Shown here piece by piece: positions 1 to 5,838 of a DNA stretch of 17,280 nucleotides (the stretch's first letter is position 1; each line of letters opens with the position of its first letter). The notes beneath the pieces are model-generated. The model had not been told where the DNA came from and made no database searches. It was given only the letters and a program-made list of their open reading frames with translations. Source of the stretch: DASYLJ01 sp964432595 (lineage in GTDB: Bacteria > Desulfobacterota > Binatia > DP-6); contig CAYSOF010000048.1 of the NCBI GenBank assembly GCA_964432595.1, positions 1-17,280 of the forward strand. The letters run 5' to 3'. The position numbers and the translations under genes were made by a program.

Positions 1-655
1 CGGTGCCGCCCGTGCGGACGTTCGTCAGGATGCCGAACGCGCTCAGCGCCGTGCGGAGCCGGATGCCTTCGAGCAGGTCATTGTGGTCGGCGGCGAGCGC
101 GTCCACCGAGAGCCCCGCCACGTAGTCGACGAAGATGGACGACGGGATGCCGCGCGACGCGCCGAGGATCGACTGGATGAACGCGCTGAACGCGAAGTTC
201 GTCACCTGGCCAGAGCCCGGGACGATCCGTGTGATGCCGGACTTCGGGTCCTGCAGTCGCACCCACGTCGGCTCGACCGTCAACGCGGGCTTGAAGCCCA
301 TGCCCGGGTACGTGAAAAAGTACCCGGTGACCTCCTTCACCGGTCGCGACCGAAGGCGGAGGAAGCCCCAGGCGTGCGCTTCGTGGAAGTCGGGCGGGTA
401 GTCGTACGCGGGCTCGCTGACGTCGTAGCTGTCGGCCGGCAACCCGCGCTGCACGGCCTCCGTGGCAATGCGCTTCTCCCCGAACCGGACCGCGAGCGTC
501 CGCTCGTAGAAGTCCTCGGCGGCGCGGAGCTTGTTGAAGAGCTGCGGCTTGCCAAGCGGCTTGGCCTCACCCTTCGCCTTGAGGAGGATGCCGTACAGCT
601 CCCCCTCGAGGATCTCCTCGACCGTCAGGCCGGTCTTCCCGCGCCCCTCCGCCAT
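1..655 (-). CDS. Putative phage neck/virion structural protein, C-terminus cut by the window edge
   Basis: The frame is open from an ATG at 655 to the left edge without a stop and gives 218 residues that begin MAEGRGKTGLTVEEIL. The ORF has no stop inside the window, so a simple ORF search misses it. Around residues 85-105 there is a Tyr/Pro/Trp-rich stretch (DYPPDF, then HAWGFLRLRSRPV), followed by TGYFFTYPG and a beta-rich part with WVRL and GITRIVPGSG, then IFVDYVAGL near residue 178. From memory, this order (WGFLRLR-RPV, structural strands, DY-AG near the C-terminus) recurs in an uncharacterised structural protein of large myophages, found close to the capsid genes; I could not search for it. 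Roughly 50-80 residues are probably missing. It starts 13 bases after the preceding stop codon (669-671), downstream in the capsid gene series. The ribosome binding site is weak (GGCGGG), so translation may be coupled to the gene before it. Confidence 0.72.
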   Translation of the reverse strand, partial: MAEGRGKTGLTVEEILEGELYGILLKAKGEAKPLGKPQLFNKLRAAEDFYERTLAVRFGEKRIATEAVQRGLPADSYDVSEPAYDYPPDFHEAHAWGFLRLRSRPVKEVTGYFFTYPGMGFKPALTVEPTWVRLQDPKSGITRIVPGSGQVTNFAFSAFIQSILGASRGIPSSIFVDYVAGLSVDALAADHNDLLEGIRLRTALSAFGILTNVRTGGT

Positions 656-668
656 CCATGGCCCGCCG

Positions 669-1094
669 TCAGTCGTCGAGCGCCTGGACCGTGTACGCGC
701 TGTTCCCCGACGTGAAGGTGGAGACGTTGACGCCGACGTCGCCGTCGAGCTTCTTGAGCAGCTTCGCGTACTGCGCAGGCAGCTGCCCCTCCGTGAACGC
801 CTTGCACGTGGCCACGTAGTCGGTCGCCGTCACGAGCACGTCGGCGTCGAGCTTGGTGAGGAGCGCGTTGAACTTGGTGAGGGTGTCCTTGACGTTCGTC
901 GGCGTGAGCGTCGCCGCGTAGTTCGTATCCGTCGGGCCGCCGCCGTCGAGCTTCGCGAGCACCGCGGCGAACTCGCGATTGACGGCCAGGACGTTGTGCG
1001 CGACGCAGAGCGCCTGGATACGCGCGAACGGGTTGCCCGCGCGTCGGCCAGCCGACGACGTGATGTCCAGCAGCTGCGAATTGGTCTGCCCCAC
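669..1094 (-). CDS. Hypothetical phage protein with three KLD-type repeats
   Basis: The product has 141 residues and starts at GTG 1094, chosen because AAGGGAG lies six bases upstream; no ATG fits as well. No enzymatic motif is visible. The N-terminal 40 residues include a helical stretch. The rest carries three copies of a short motif: LAKLDGGGPTDTNYAAT at about 46-62, LLTKLDADVLVTATDYVAT at about 78-96, and a weaker LLKKLDGDVGVNVSTF at about 112-127. Short KLDADxGVTxTxYAA repeats of this kind occur, as far as I remember, in small phage virion proteins of unknown function. The gene lies between the coiled-coil gene and the putative neck protein, so a structural or accessory virion role is plausible. 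That role is inferred from position only. Confidence 0.72.
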   Translation of the reverse strand: MGQTNSQLLDITSSAGRRAGNPFARIQALCVAHNVLAVNREFAAVLAKLDGGGPTDTNYAATLTPTNVKDTLTKFNALLTKLDADVLVTATDYVATCKAFTEGQLPAQYAKLLKKLDGDVGVNVSTFTSGNSAYTVQALDD

Positions 1095-1117
1095 GGCGTT
1101 CTCCCTTCGTCAGTCCG

Positions 1118-1843
1118 TCAGGACGCCTTGCCGCCCTTGGCCTTGTCGGGTTTCCCGGACGCGGGAGCCGCATCGGGCGCGGGTGCGTCGGCGGGCGGCG
1201 CCGCCTGCTTGAGCTGCTCGATGGTCGTCCTCGCCAGCTGGAGCTCGTCGGCGAGGCGCTTGCCCTCCGCCCCGAGCCCCTCGTTCGCCTGCTTCAGCGT
1301 GGCGACCTCGCCCTCGAGCCGGGCCTTCTCCTCGGCGCGCTCACGCCGCTCGACGCCGAGCTCCTCCGTGAGCGTGGCCACCTTCGCGGATAGCTCGCCG
1401 GAGTCCCCGCCGCCCTTCTCCGCTTCGAGCTGCGACACCCGGGCCTGGAGGCGCTCGACCTCCTGGGCGTTGCTGCGGCTGAGCTTGACCCGCAGGTCCG
1501 CGACCTCGACCTGCATGCGGTCGATGTCCGTCGCCTGCGCCGCATTCGCCCGCCGGAGCTCCTCGACGAGTGGACTCGCGTCCTCGGCGCCCGCCGCCCG
1601 CGCGCTATCGCCCGCCGCAATCGCCTTGGCGGCGATGTCGGCGTCGACACGCTCGAGGACGTCCGCCTCGAAGCCCTCGACCGCGAAGTCGGGGTTTCGG
1701 CAGAACGCCGCGGCGACGTCGTCGGCGATCGGCTCGGAGACCATCAGGTTCTCGCCTGCGGTCCCGAACCGGACGCCGTTGATCTGATGGCTGGCGTTCG
1801 GGATGCGACACGCAACCCGAACGCCCGAAGCACTGGCTTCCAT
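1118..1843 (-). CDS. Coiled-coil phage protein with small N-terminal domain
   Basis: The product has 241 residues and starts at ATG 1843. The first 60 residues form a compact domain with INGVRFGTAGENLMVSEPI and AAFCRNPDFAVEG. This resembles the short domain of small phage proteins next to capsid genes, in which an INGVxF strand is followed by a helix and a FL..P.F turn. Residues 90-215 are a long heptad-rich coiled coil (VEELRRANAAQ, VERLQARVSQLEAEK, then more), interrupted by GGGDSG at about 144-149. The tail from 215 on is Ala/Pro/Lys rich and probably disordered. It follows the major capsid gene by 14 bases. Its ribosome binding site sits on a run of nine G (1849-1857). A rod-like or head-completion accessory role is possible, but no function can be assigned. 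A second scaffold is an alternative, less likely because it lies downstream of the capsid gene. Confidence 0.72.
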   Translation of the reverse strand: MEASASGVRVACRIPNASHQINGVRFGTAGENLMVSEPIADDVAAAFCRNPDFAVEGFEADVLERVDADIAAKAIAAGDSARAAGAEDASPLVEELRRANAAQATDIDRMQVEVADLRVKLSRSNAQEVERLQARVSQLEAEKGGGDSGELSAKVATLTEELGVERRERAEEKARLEGEVATLKQANEGLGAEGKRLADELQLARTTIEQLKQAAPPADAPAPDAAPASGKPDKAKGGKAS

Positions 1844-1857
1844 CGGCGCCCCCCCCC

Positions 1858-3312
1858 TCAGAACGGCCGCCAGAGGGCGCCAGCGGGCAGGATGTTGTCG
1901 ATGAAGGCGTGCTGCCGGGGCTTCGCGACCCGCAGGTAGAGCGCGGCGATCTGCGCCCAGACGTGCACCGCCTTGTCGGTCGGGTACAGCGGGAAGAGCG
2001 TCATCGGGATGAGCCGCCGGTAGTCGACGGCCTTCCGACCCGCTTCGATGCTCGCCAGCGTCAGCTGGCTCGTACCGGGGACCTTCTGGTTCTCGTCGAC
2101 GTACGTCGTGGTGGCACCGACCTGGCGCGGCACCGCCACCATCTCGCGGAACTCGGCCGTCGTATTGACGCCATTCCGCTTCGAGCGATGGATCATGAAG
2201 CCGGTGATCGTGGTGTCGACCGGGTGCGTGATGACGAGCGTCACCTTGTCGCCCTGGCCCACGGACACCTGCGCGCTCTTCGTGACGAGCGAGCGGCCGT
2301 CCTTACAGATGGCCTCGACCGCGTAGTAGTAGAGGCCCGCGTGCTTCGCCTGGAACTTGTTCGCGGCGGTGCCGCTCGTCGGCGTGCCGACGACGCTGGT
2401 CGGCGCGAGGCACTTGTTCGCGGCGTCCGGCCAGATCGTCTCGAAGGGCGCCTGCCCCTCGATGATGTGCTGGTTCGACCGCATGCGGAGCTCGCCGCGG
2501 CTCGTGCTGATGGCCTTCACCGGCGTGCCCACGACGTTCGACTGCGAACCGTTGGCGTTGATGCGGAACGCGGGATCGAGGTTGCGGTCGATCTCGGCCT
2601 GGACGTCGAGGCTGCAGAAGACGTCGGTCGCCTTGCCCCAGCGCTCCTTCTGGCCGATCTTCGTGGCCAGCTGGATGATCTCCGGCGCGACGAAGCCGAG
2701 GCCCTCGCCGTTGGCGTCGACGATCAGGTCCGTATCGCCCGTGGCGCGGATCTTCTTCGGCAGACTGTCGAAGCCGAGCGGCCAGACGTCCTTGTCACCG
2801 TACCACGAGTAGAACTCGAAGGCCGTCTTCAGCTCGAGGATGCCGTCCATCTTCTGGTCGGCGATCGGATCGATGATGTTGTCCTGGTACGTGCCGACCG
2901 CGAACACCTCGCGCCGGGTCATGAACATCTTGACGAAGTCGACTTCGCGCTCGTACTGCCCCTGCGCGGCGGGAATCACACCCGTCTCGGTGTTCACGCC
3001 GCTGCCGGGGAACCCGCCGACGCGCGGCTTCGTGGTGTACTCGTCCACCATCGAGGTCGCCTTCGTCTGGCTCAGCAGGTTGTAGAGGATGAACCCGTCG
3101 TCGGTCTGCGTGGTGCGGATCAGATCCGGCTCGAGCGACTGGCGCCGCAGCGCCGCACCACCGCTCAGCGTGGCGGTGTCGGTCGCGTAGCTGGCGCCCT
3201 CGACGGCCTTGCGGAACTCGTCGAGGTTGGCGAACACCGGCTGGCCCGGGCCGCGCAGCGACAGCAGCTGCTCGGCACCTCCGTTGGCGAACAACGCTCC
3301 ATGCATGTGCAT
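1858..3312 (-). CDS. Major capsid protein (HK97-fold, SPO1/Twort/A511-like)
   Basis: The product has 484 residues and forms the icosahedral head. The region around residues 41-95 (SYATDTATLSGGAALRRQSL, then LLSQTKATSMVDEY) matches my recollection of major capsid proteins of SPO1-related myophages such as Listeria A511, which have a TGGSALRLESLD and NKTKAASTVAEY pattern. EFYSWYGDKD at about 166-175 corresponds to the conserved FYGDS-like site, followed by a G-x-ATDVFCSLDVQAE segment typical of the family. Residues about 305-412 form a beta-sandwich-like insertion (AGLYYYAVEAICKDG, GDKVTLVI, TGFMIHRSKRNG), an Ig/FN3-type module. The start is ambiguous: ATG 3312 has GGAGGGG almost touching it, whereas ATG 3306, two codons later, has better spacing. 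The gene lies 24 bases after the scaffold-like gene. The N-terminal part shares a 30-residue segment with the protease. Confidence 0.9.
   Translation of the reverse strand: MHMHGALFANGGAEQLLSLRGPGQPVFANLDEFRKAVEGASYATDTATLSGGAALRRQSLEPDLIRTTQTDDGFILYNLLSQTKATSMVDEYTTKPRVGGFPGSGVNTETGVIPAAQGQYEREVDFVKMFMTRREVFAVGTYQDNIIDPIADQKMDGILELKTAFEFYSWYGDKDVWPLGFDSLPKKIRATGDTDLIVDANGEGLGFVAPEIIQLATKIGQKERWGKATDVFCSLDVQAEIDRNLDPAFRINANGSQSNVVGTPVKAISTSRGELRMRSNQHIIEGQAPFETIWPDAANKCLAPTSVVGTPTSGTAANKFQAKHAGLYYYAVEAICKDGRSLVTKSAQVSVGQGDKVTLVITHPVDTTITGFMIHRSKRNGVNTTAEFREMVAVPRQVGATTTYVDENQKVPGTSQLTLASIEAGRKAVDYRRLIPMTLFPLYPTDKAVHVWAQIAALYLRVAKPRQHAFIDNILPAGALWRPF
3121..3210 (-). repeat. Capsid copy of the protease/capsid shared segment
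   Basis: These 30 codons encode capsid residues 35-64 (KAVEGASYATD, then LSGGAALRRQSLEPDL). This is the N-terminal arm just before the conserved body of the fold and matches the protease segment at 4484-4573. In tailed phages this part of the capsid protein often holds the delta domain or the maturation cleavage site. Confidence 0.9.
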
Positions 3313-3336
3313 TCCCCTCCGCCCCGGCCCCGCCGG

Positions 3337-4257
3337 TTAGTGCGCCGCCTCCGCCGCGGCGGCGATCTGATCGGCCTTCTTGATGGTCGCGAGCAGCGTC
3401 GGCGCGAGCGCCGGGTCGTACTCGCACATGGCCTTCAGCGTGAAGCCCATGCCGTTGCCCATCGTGGTGACCTTCGCGAACTCGTGCTGCGACATGATGT
3501 CGCCGTCCTTGGCCGTCGCGGCGAGGCACTTCGCGATGACGTGCTCCGGAAGCATGTCGCCCTCGGTGAGCTGGAACTCGCCGTTGCCGTTGCCGTCGGC
3601 GCCGTTGCCACCGCGCGCGGCCTCGCTCGCCGGGCCGCCCTTCGCGAGCGCGGTGACGCGCACGCCCTTGCGGCCGCCGGCGTCGTTGCGCATCTCCTCG
3701 ACCTTGGCCGTGAGCTCGTTCACGCGCGCGCCGAGCTCGCGGTTCATGCCGCCGAGCGCCATGCAGGCCTTCACCAGCATGACGTTGCCCTCGAACAGAC
3801 GGCCCAGGGTCGACTGGTGATGCGCCGCGTAGGCGTCGAGCTTGCCGGCGAGCAGGTTGTGCGACTTGAGGATCTCGGTGATGGCCGCCTCGGCGTCGAC
3901 GCCGACCTCGTCGCCGTTCTTGGTGCGCTCGAGCGCCGCCTTGACGACCGCGTCCACGTCGCCCTTGGCGACGTCCTTCGCGGTGACGGTCGGCAGCGTT
4001 GCCATGTCCTTGGCGATCTGGACGTGCGCCTTCGCGAACGAGGTCATGACCTCGAGCGCCTCGCCGAACTCGGCGTCCGCCCCCGCGGCCTCGGCCGACT
4101 TCTCGCCGCAGCCGGGGCAGAAGTTGTGCGCCTTCAGGATCGAGCCGGAGCACTTGCCGCACTTGCGCTCGGCGTCCGCCTTCGGGCCCTGACCGCACTC
4201 GCCACAGAACTTCGCGCCCTTGGCGATCTCGTGGTCGTTGGTGCACCGCTCGTTCAT
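3337..4257 (-). CDS. Zinc-ribbon scaffold-like protein between protease and capsid genes
   Basis: The product has 306 residues and starts at ATG 4257 behind a strong GAGGAGGGGAGG. The N-terminus holds two zinc-ribbon-like units: C5-x3-H9 with C18-x2-C21, and C33-x2-C36 with C47-x2-C50. Residues 60-200 are mostly helical (FGEALEVMTSFAKAHVQIAKDM, VNELTAKVEEMRND). A Gly/Asn-rich linker at about 213-226 leads to a C-terminal domain with GDMLPEHVIAKCLAATAKDGDIMSQ in two parts and MCEYDPALAPTLLATIKKAD. Scaffold proteins are normally encoded exactly here, after the protease and before the major capsid gene, and are helical and poor in recognisable domains. The scaffold role therefore rests on position and composition. 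Zinc binding follows from the cysteine pairs. An alternative is a head-assembly adaptor or packaged zinc protein, with scaffolding provided elsewhere. Confidence 0.8.
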   Translation of the reverse strand: MNERCTNDHEIAKGAKFCGECGQGPKADAERKCGKCSGSILKAHNFCPGCGEKSAEAAGADAEFGEALEVMTSFAKAHVQIAKDMATLPTVTAKDVAKGDVDAVVKAALERTKNGDEVGVDAEAAITEILKSHNLLAGKLDAYAAHHQSTLGRLFEGNVMLVKACMALGGMNRELGARVNELTAKVEEMRNDAGGRKGVRVTALAKGGPASEAARGGNGADGNGNGEFQLTEGDMLPEHVIAKCLAATAKDGDIMSQHEFAKVTTMGNGMGFTLKAMCEYDPALAPTLLATIKKADQIAAAAEAAH

Positions 4258-4276
4258 CCCGGCCTCCCCTCCTCGC

Positions 4277-5215
4277 TCAGGCAGCCGCCTTGAGCTGTTG
4301 CGTGGCGCGCTCGAGCAACCGCTGCGCGAGGGCGCGTGCGGCCGCGGGCGTCATGTGCTCGCAGTCGACGAAGTGGTCGACGATCTTCTGGCGCGTGATC
4401 GGCGGCGCGGCGTGCGCGCAGCTCTGCGTCTGCATCGCCGTCACCCAGCGTCCGGCGGCGCCCCCGCCGTGCGACGTGTCGTGCAGCTCGGGGTCGAGCG
4501 ACTGACCGCGGAGTGCCGCGCCGCCGCTCAGCGCCGCGCTGTCGGTGGCGTAGCTGCCACCTGCGACGGACTTGCGAACGCAGTCGCAATGATCGCCGAC
4601 ACACGCTGGCGCGTCGAGCGCGGCGATCGCCGCCTTCGCGAACGCGCCGAACGGCTGGACGGATACGCCGGGGACGCTCAGGTTCTGCGGCGTCTTCGCG
4701 AACGCGAGGCCCTTCCACCGCGCGCGCACGATGACGTCGCGGTGGGTGCCCGACGCAGGGTCGAACACCTTGCGCTTGTCGTCTTCGCTCGAGTGGCCGT
4801 AGACCGACGGGAACCAGCGCATCGGCGGCGTCTGCGCCGTCTGCGTGTTCCACCACCAGTCGGCCTTCTCCTGGCCGCGGTATATCTCGCCCTTGACGAA
4901 GACACCGCCCGGGCTCTCGCGCACCTCGAGCGGCAGACCGATCTCGTAGCTGTGCGGGTTGGCGACCTTCAGGGCCCACCCGAGCACCGTCATGTGATCG
5001 ATGTCGATGTTCCCCTGCCGGAGGAAGAGCTCTTTCGAACCGAGGAGCGCGCTCTTCAGGATGCGCTCCTTCTGCTGGTCCCAGTTCTCGTTGCTGGCTT
5101 CGCAGAAGACGTAGCGGCGGCCGCCCTCCTCGACCGGACGGGCCTTCAGGAAGTCGAGGGCCAGCAGGACTGTGCCCTCGACTCCCGCGCCACCCGTCCC
5201 CTCCGCCGCACCCAT
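4277..5215 (-). CDS. Prohead maturation protease (S78-like serine protease)
   Basis: The product has 312 residues from ATG 5215; a GTG one codon upstream (5218) is also possible. Neither has a well-placed ribosome binding site; GAGGGG lies about 15 bases away. The catalytic core shows NIDIDHMTVLG with His74, GVFVKGEIYRG at about 104-114, and WFPSVYG with Ser137. This His then S-V-G order about 60 residues apart is that of HK97-type prohead proteases, which cut the capsid protein and scaffold inside the prohead. The third catalytic residue cannot be assigned by eye. Residues about 140-200 continue the fold (VIVRARWKGLAFAKTPQNLS in two pieces). Residues 215-244 are nearly the same as residues 35-64 of the major capsid protein. 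The C-terminus (DHFVDCEHMTPAAARALAQRL) is helical. The gene opens the capsid set, just downstream of the 5256-5291 hairpin. Confidence 0.85.
   Translation of the reverse strand: MGAAEGTGGAGVEGTVLLALDFLKARPVEEGGRRYVFCEASNENWDQQKERILKSALLGSKELFLRQGNIDIDHMTVLGWALKVANPHSYEIGLPLEVRESPGGVFVKGEIYRGQEKADWWWNTQTAQTPPMRWFPSVYGHSSEDDKRKVFDPASGTHRDVIVRARWKGLAFAKTPQNLSVPGVSVQPFGAFAKAAIAALDAPACVGDHCDCVRKSVAGGSYATDSAALSGGAALRGQSLDPELHDTSHGGGAAGRWVTAMQTQSCAHAAPPITRQKIVDHFVDCEHMTPAAARALAQRLLERATQQLKAAA
4484..4573 (-). repeat. Protease copy of the protease/capsid shared segment
   Basis: These 30 codons encode protease residues 215-244 (KSVAGGSYATD, then LSGGAALRGQSLDPEL). They align without gaps to codons 35-64 of the major capsid gene at 3121-3210. 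By hand count 22 of 30 residues and about 71 of 90 bases agree. Most residue changes are conservative (T/S, E/D, D/E, A/G). In the protease the segment lies between the catalytic core and the C-terminal helix. Confidence 0.9.
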
Positions 5216-5255
5216 CACCGTGTTCGCGCCCCTCGTTCCGGCCCCTGAAACGCAA

Positions 5256-5291
5256 ACGGGGTGTCGCGCCGTCCCTGGCGCGACACCCCGT
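5256..5291 (-). terminator. Perfect 15-bp hairpin, probable intrinsic terminator for leftward transcription
   Basis: ACGGGGTGTCGCGCC at 5256-5270 is the exact reverse complement of 5277-5291, with a 6-base loop. Read on the minus strand, the stem is followed by TTGCGTTTC, a broken T-rich tract; on the plus strand no T tract follows. It sits between the stop of the zinc-ribbon gene (5351) and the start of the protease gene (5215). It would therefore end or attenuate the upstream operon and separate it from the capsid genes. The imperfect T tract leaves a leader-processing or attenuator hairpin possible. Confidence 0.72.
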
Positions 5292-5350
5292 CAGCCCGAA
5301 GCCGCTTGGAGTCCCCGTCTTTGAAGCTTGTCCGCTCTACGAACGAACCA

Positions 5351-5599
5351 TCATCGCCGCGGTACCACGCGTTCCGAAGAATCGTCAAAGTTCCGTGTTC
5401 GGAACTCCAACAGTTGCCCCCGCTGCACCTCGAGCTCCGCCGGGCAGTGTGGGCACCCGATCACCGCCCCACCATTCGGCCCGATCAGGAGAAACCGGTT
5501 CTTCACGATCAACCGGCCGGGCTCTCGTGCCGGCTTCACGATGACCTTGTGACACTTCGGGCACGTGCCCGGCGCCGACGTCGCTGCCGCAGCGCTCAC
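5351..5599 (-). CDS. Small zinc-ribbon protein
   Basis: The product has 82 residues and starts at GTG 5599, which overlaps the TGA of the preceding gene (GTGA). It has two CxxC knuckles: C13-P-K-C16 in GTCPKCHKV and C49-P-H-C52 in IGCPHCPAE. Between them lies a beta-rich Lys/Arg-containing stretch (LIVKNRFLLIGPNGG). This is the layout of small Com-like zinc-ribbon proteins often encoded near phage portal and head genes. They may bind nucleic acid, but the role is unknown for most of them. It is the last gene before the 5256-5291 hairpin. No independent ribosome binding site is visible, so translational coupling is likely. Confidence 0.72.
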   Translation of the reverse strand: MSAAAATSAPGTCPKCHKVIVKPAREPGRLIVKNRFLLIGPNGGAVIGCPHCPAELEVQRGQLLEFRTRNFDDSSERVVPRR

Positions 5600-5838
5600 G
5601 CGTCACCGCGCGCGAGCTCGCGCGCTCGCGCGCGGCCGATGAGCGCACGCTGGCGCACTGCCGCGGCATCCCCATCGCCGCCGAGCGCCGCGTCTTCCTG
5701 CTCGCCGGCGAACGTCGTCGCGTGGTCGGCCATCCTCTCGGCCGCGCCGCGCAACTGCGCCGCCTGCGCGCTGTTCCGCTGCTGTAGCCCTTCGAGCCGC
5801 GCCACCGCGTCGACCAGCCGCTGCCGCGTCGCCGTCAC
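5596..5838 (-). CDS. Small helical hypothetical protein
   Basis: The product has 80 residues and starts at GTG 5838, overlapping the TGA of the helicase gene by the GTGA arrangement; its own TGA overlaps the next gene in the same way. The sequence is almost entirely helical (RQRLVDAVARLEGLQQRNSA, AAQLRGAAERMADHA), with an Arg/Ala-rich end encoded by alternating GC sequence at 5608-5635. No domain is recognised. The double coupling and the good fit between neighbours support it as a real gene rather than a chance frame. It may be a small partner of the helicase, but only its position suggests this. Confidence 0.65.
   Translation of the reverse strand: MTATRQRLVDAVARLEGLQQRNSAQAAQLRGAAERMADHATTFAGEQEDAALGGDGDAAAVRQRALIGRARARELARGDA

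Noticed and set aside
2795..4246. Long minus-strand frame overlapping both the scaffold-like and capsid genes
   Set aside because: It is another reading frame of the same strand, with Arg/Gly-rich translation; the two genes in the correct frame have family features and ribosome binding sites.
1909..4293. Very long plus-strand open frame opposite the capsid genes
   Set aside because: It mirrors real minus-strand genes with clear families (capsid, scaffold-like). Its translation is Arg/Leu/Ala/Val rich without motifs, as expected for an antisense frame in GC-rich DNA.
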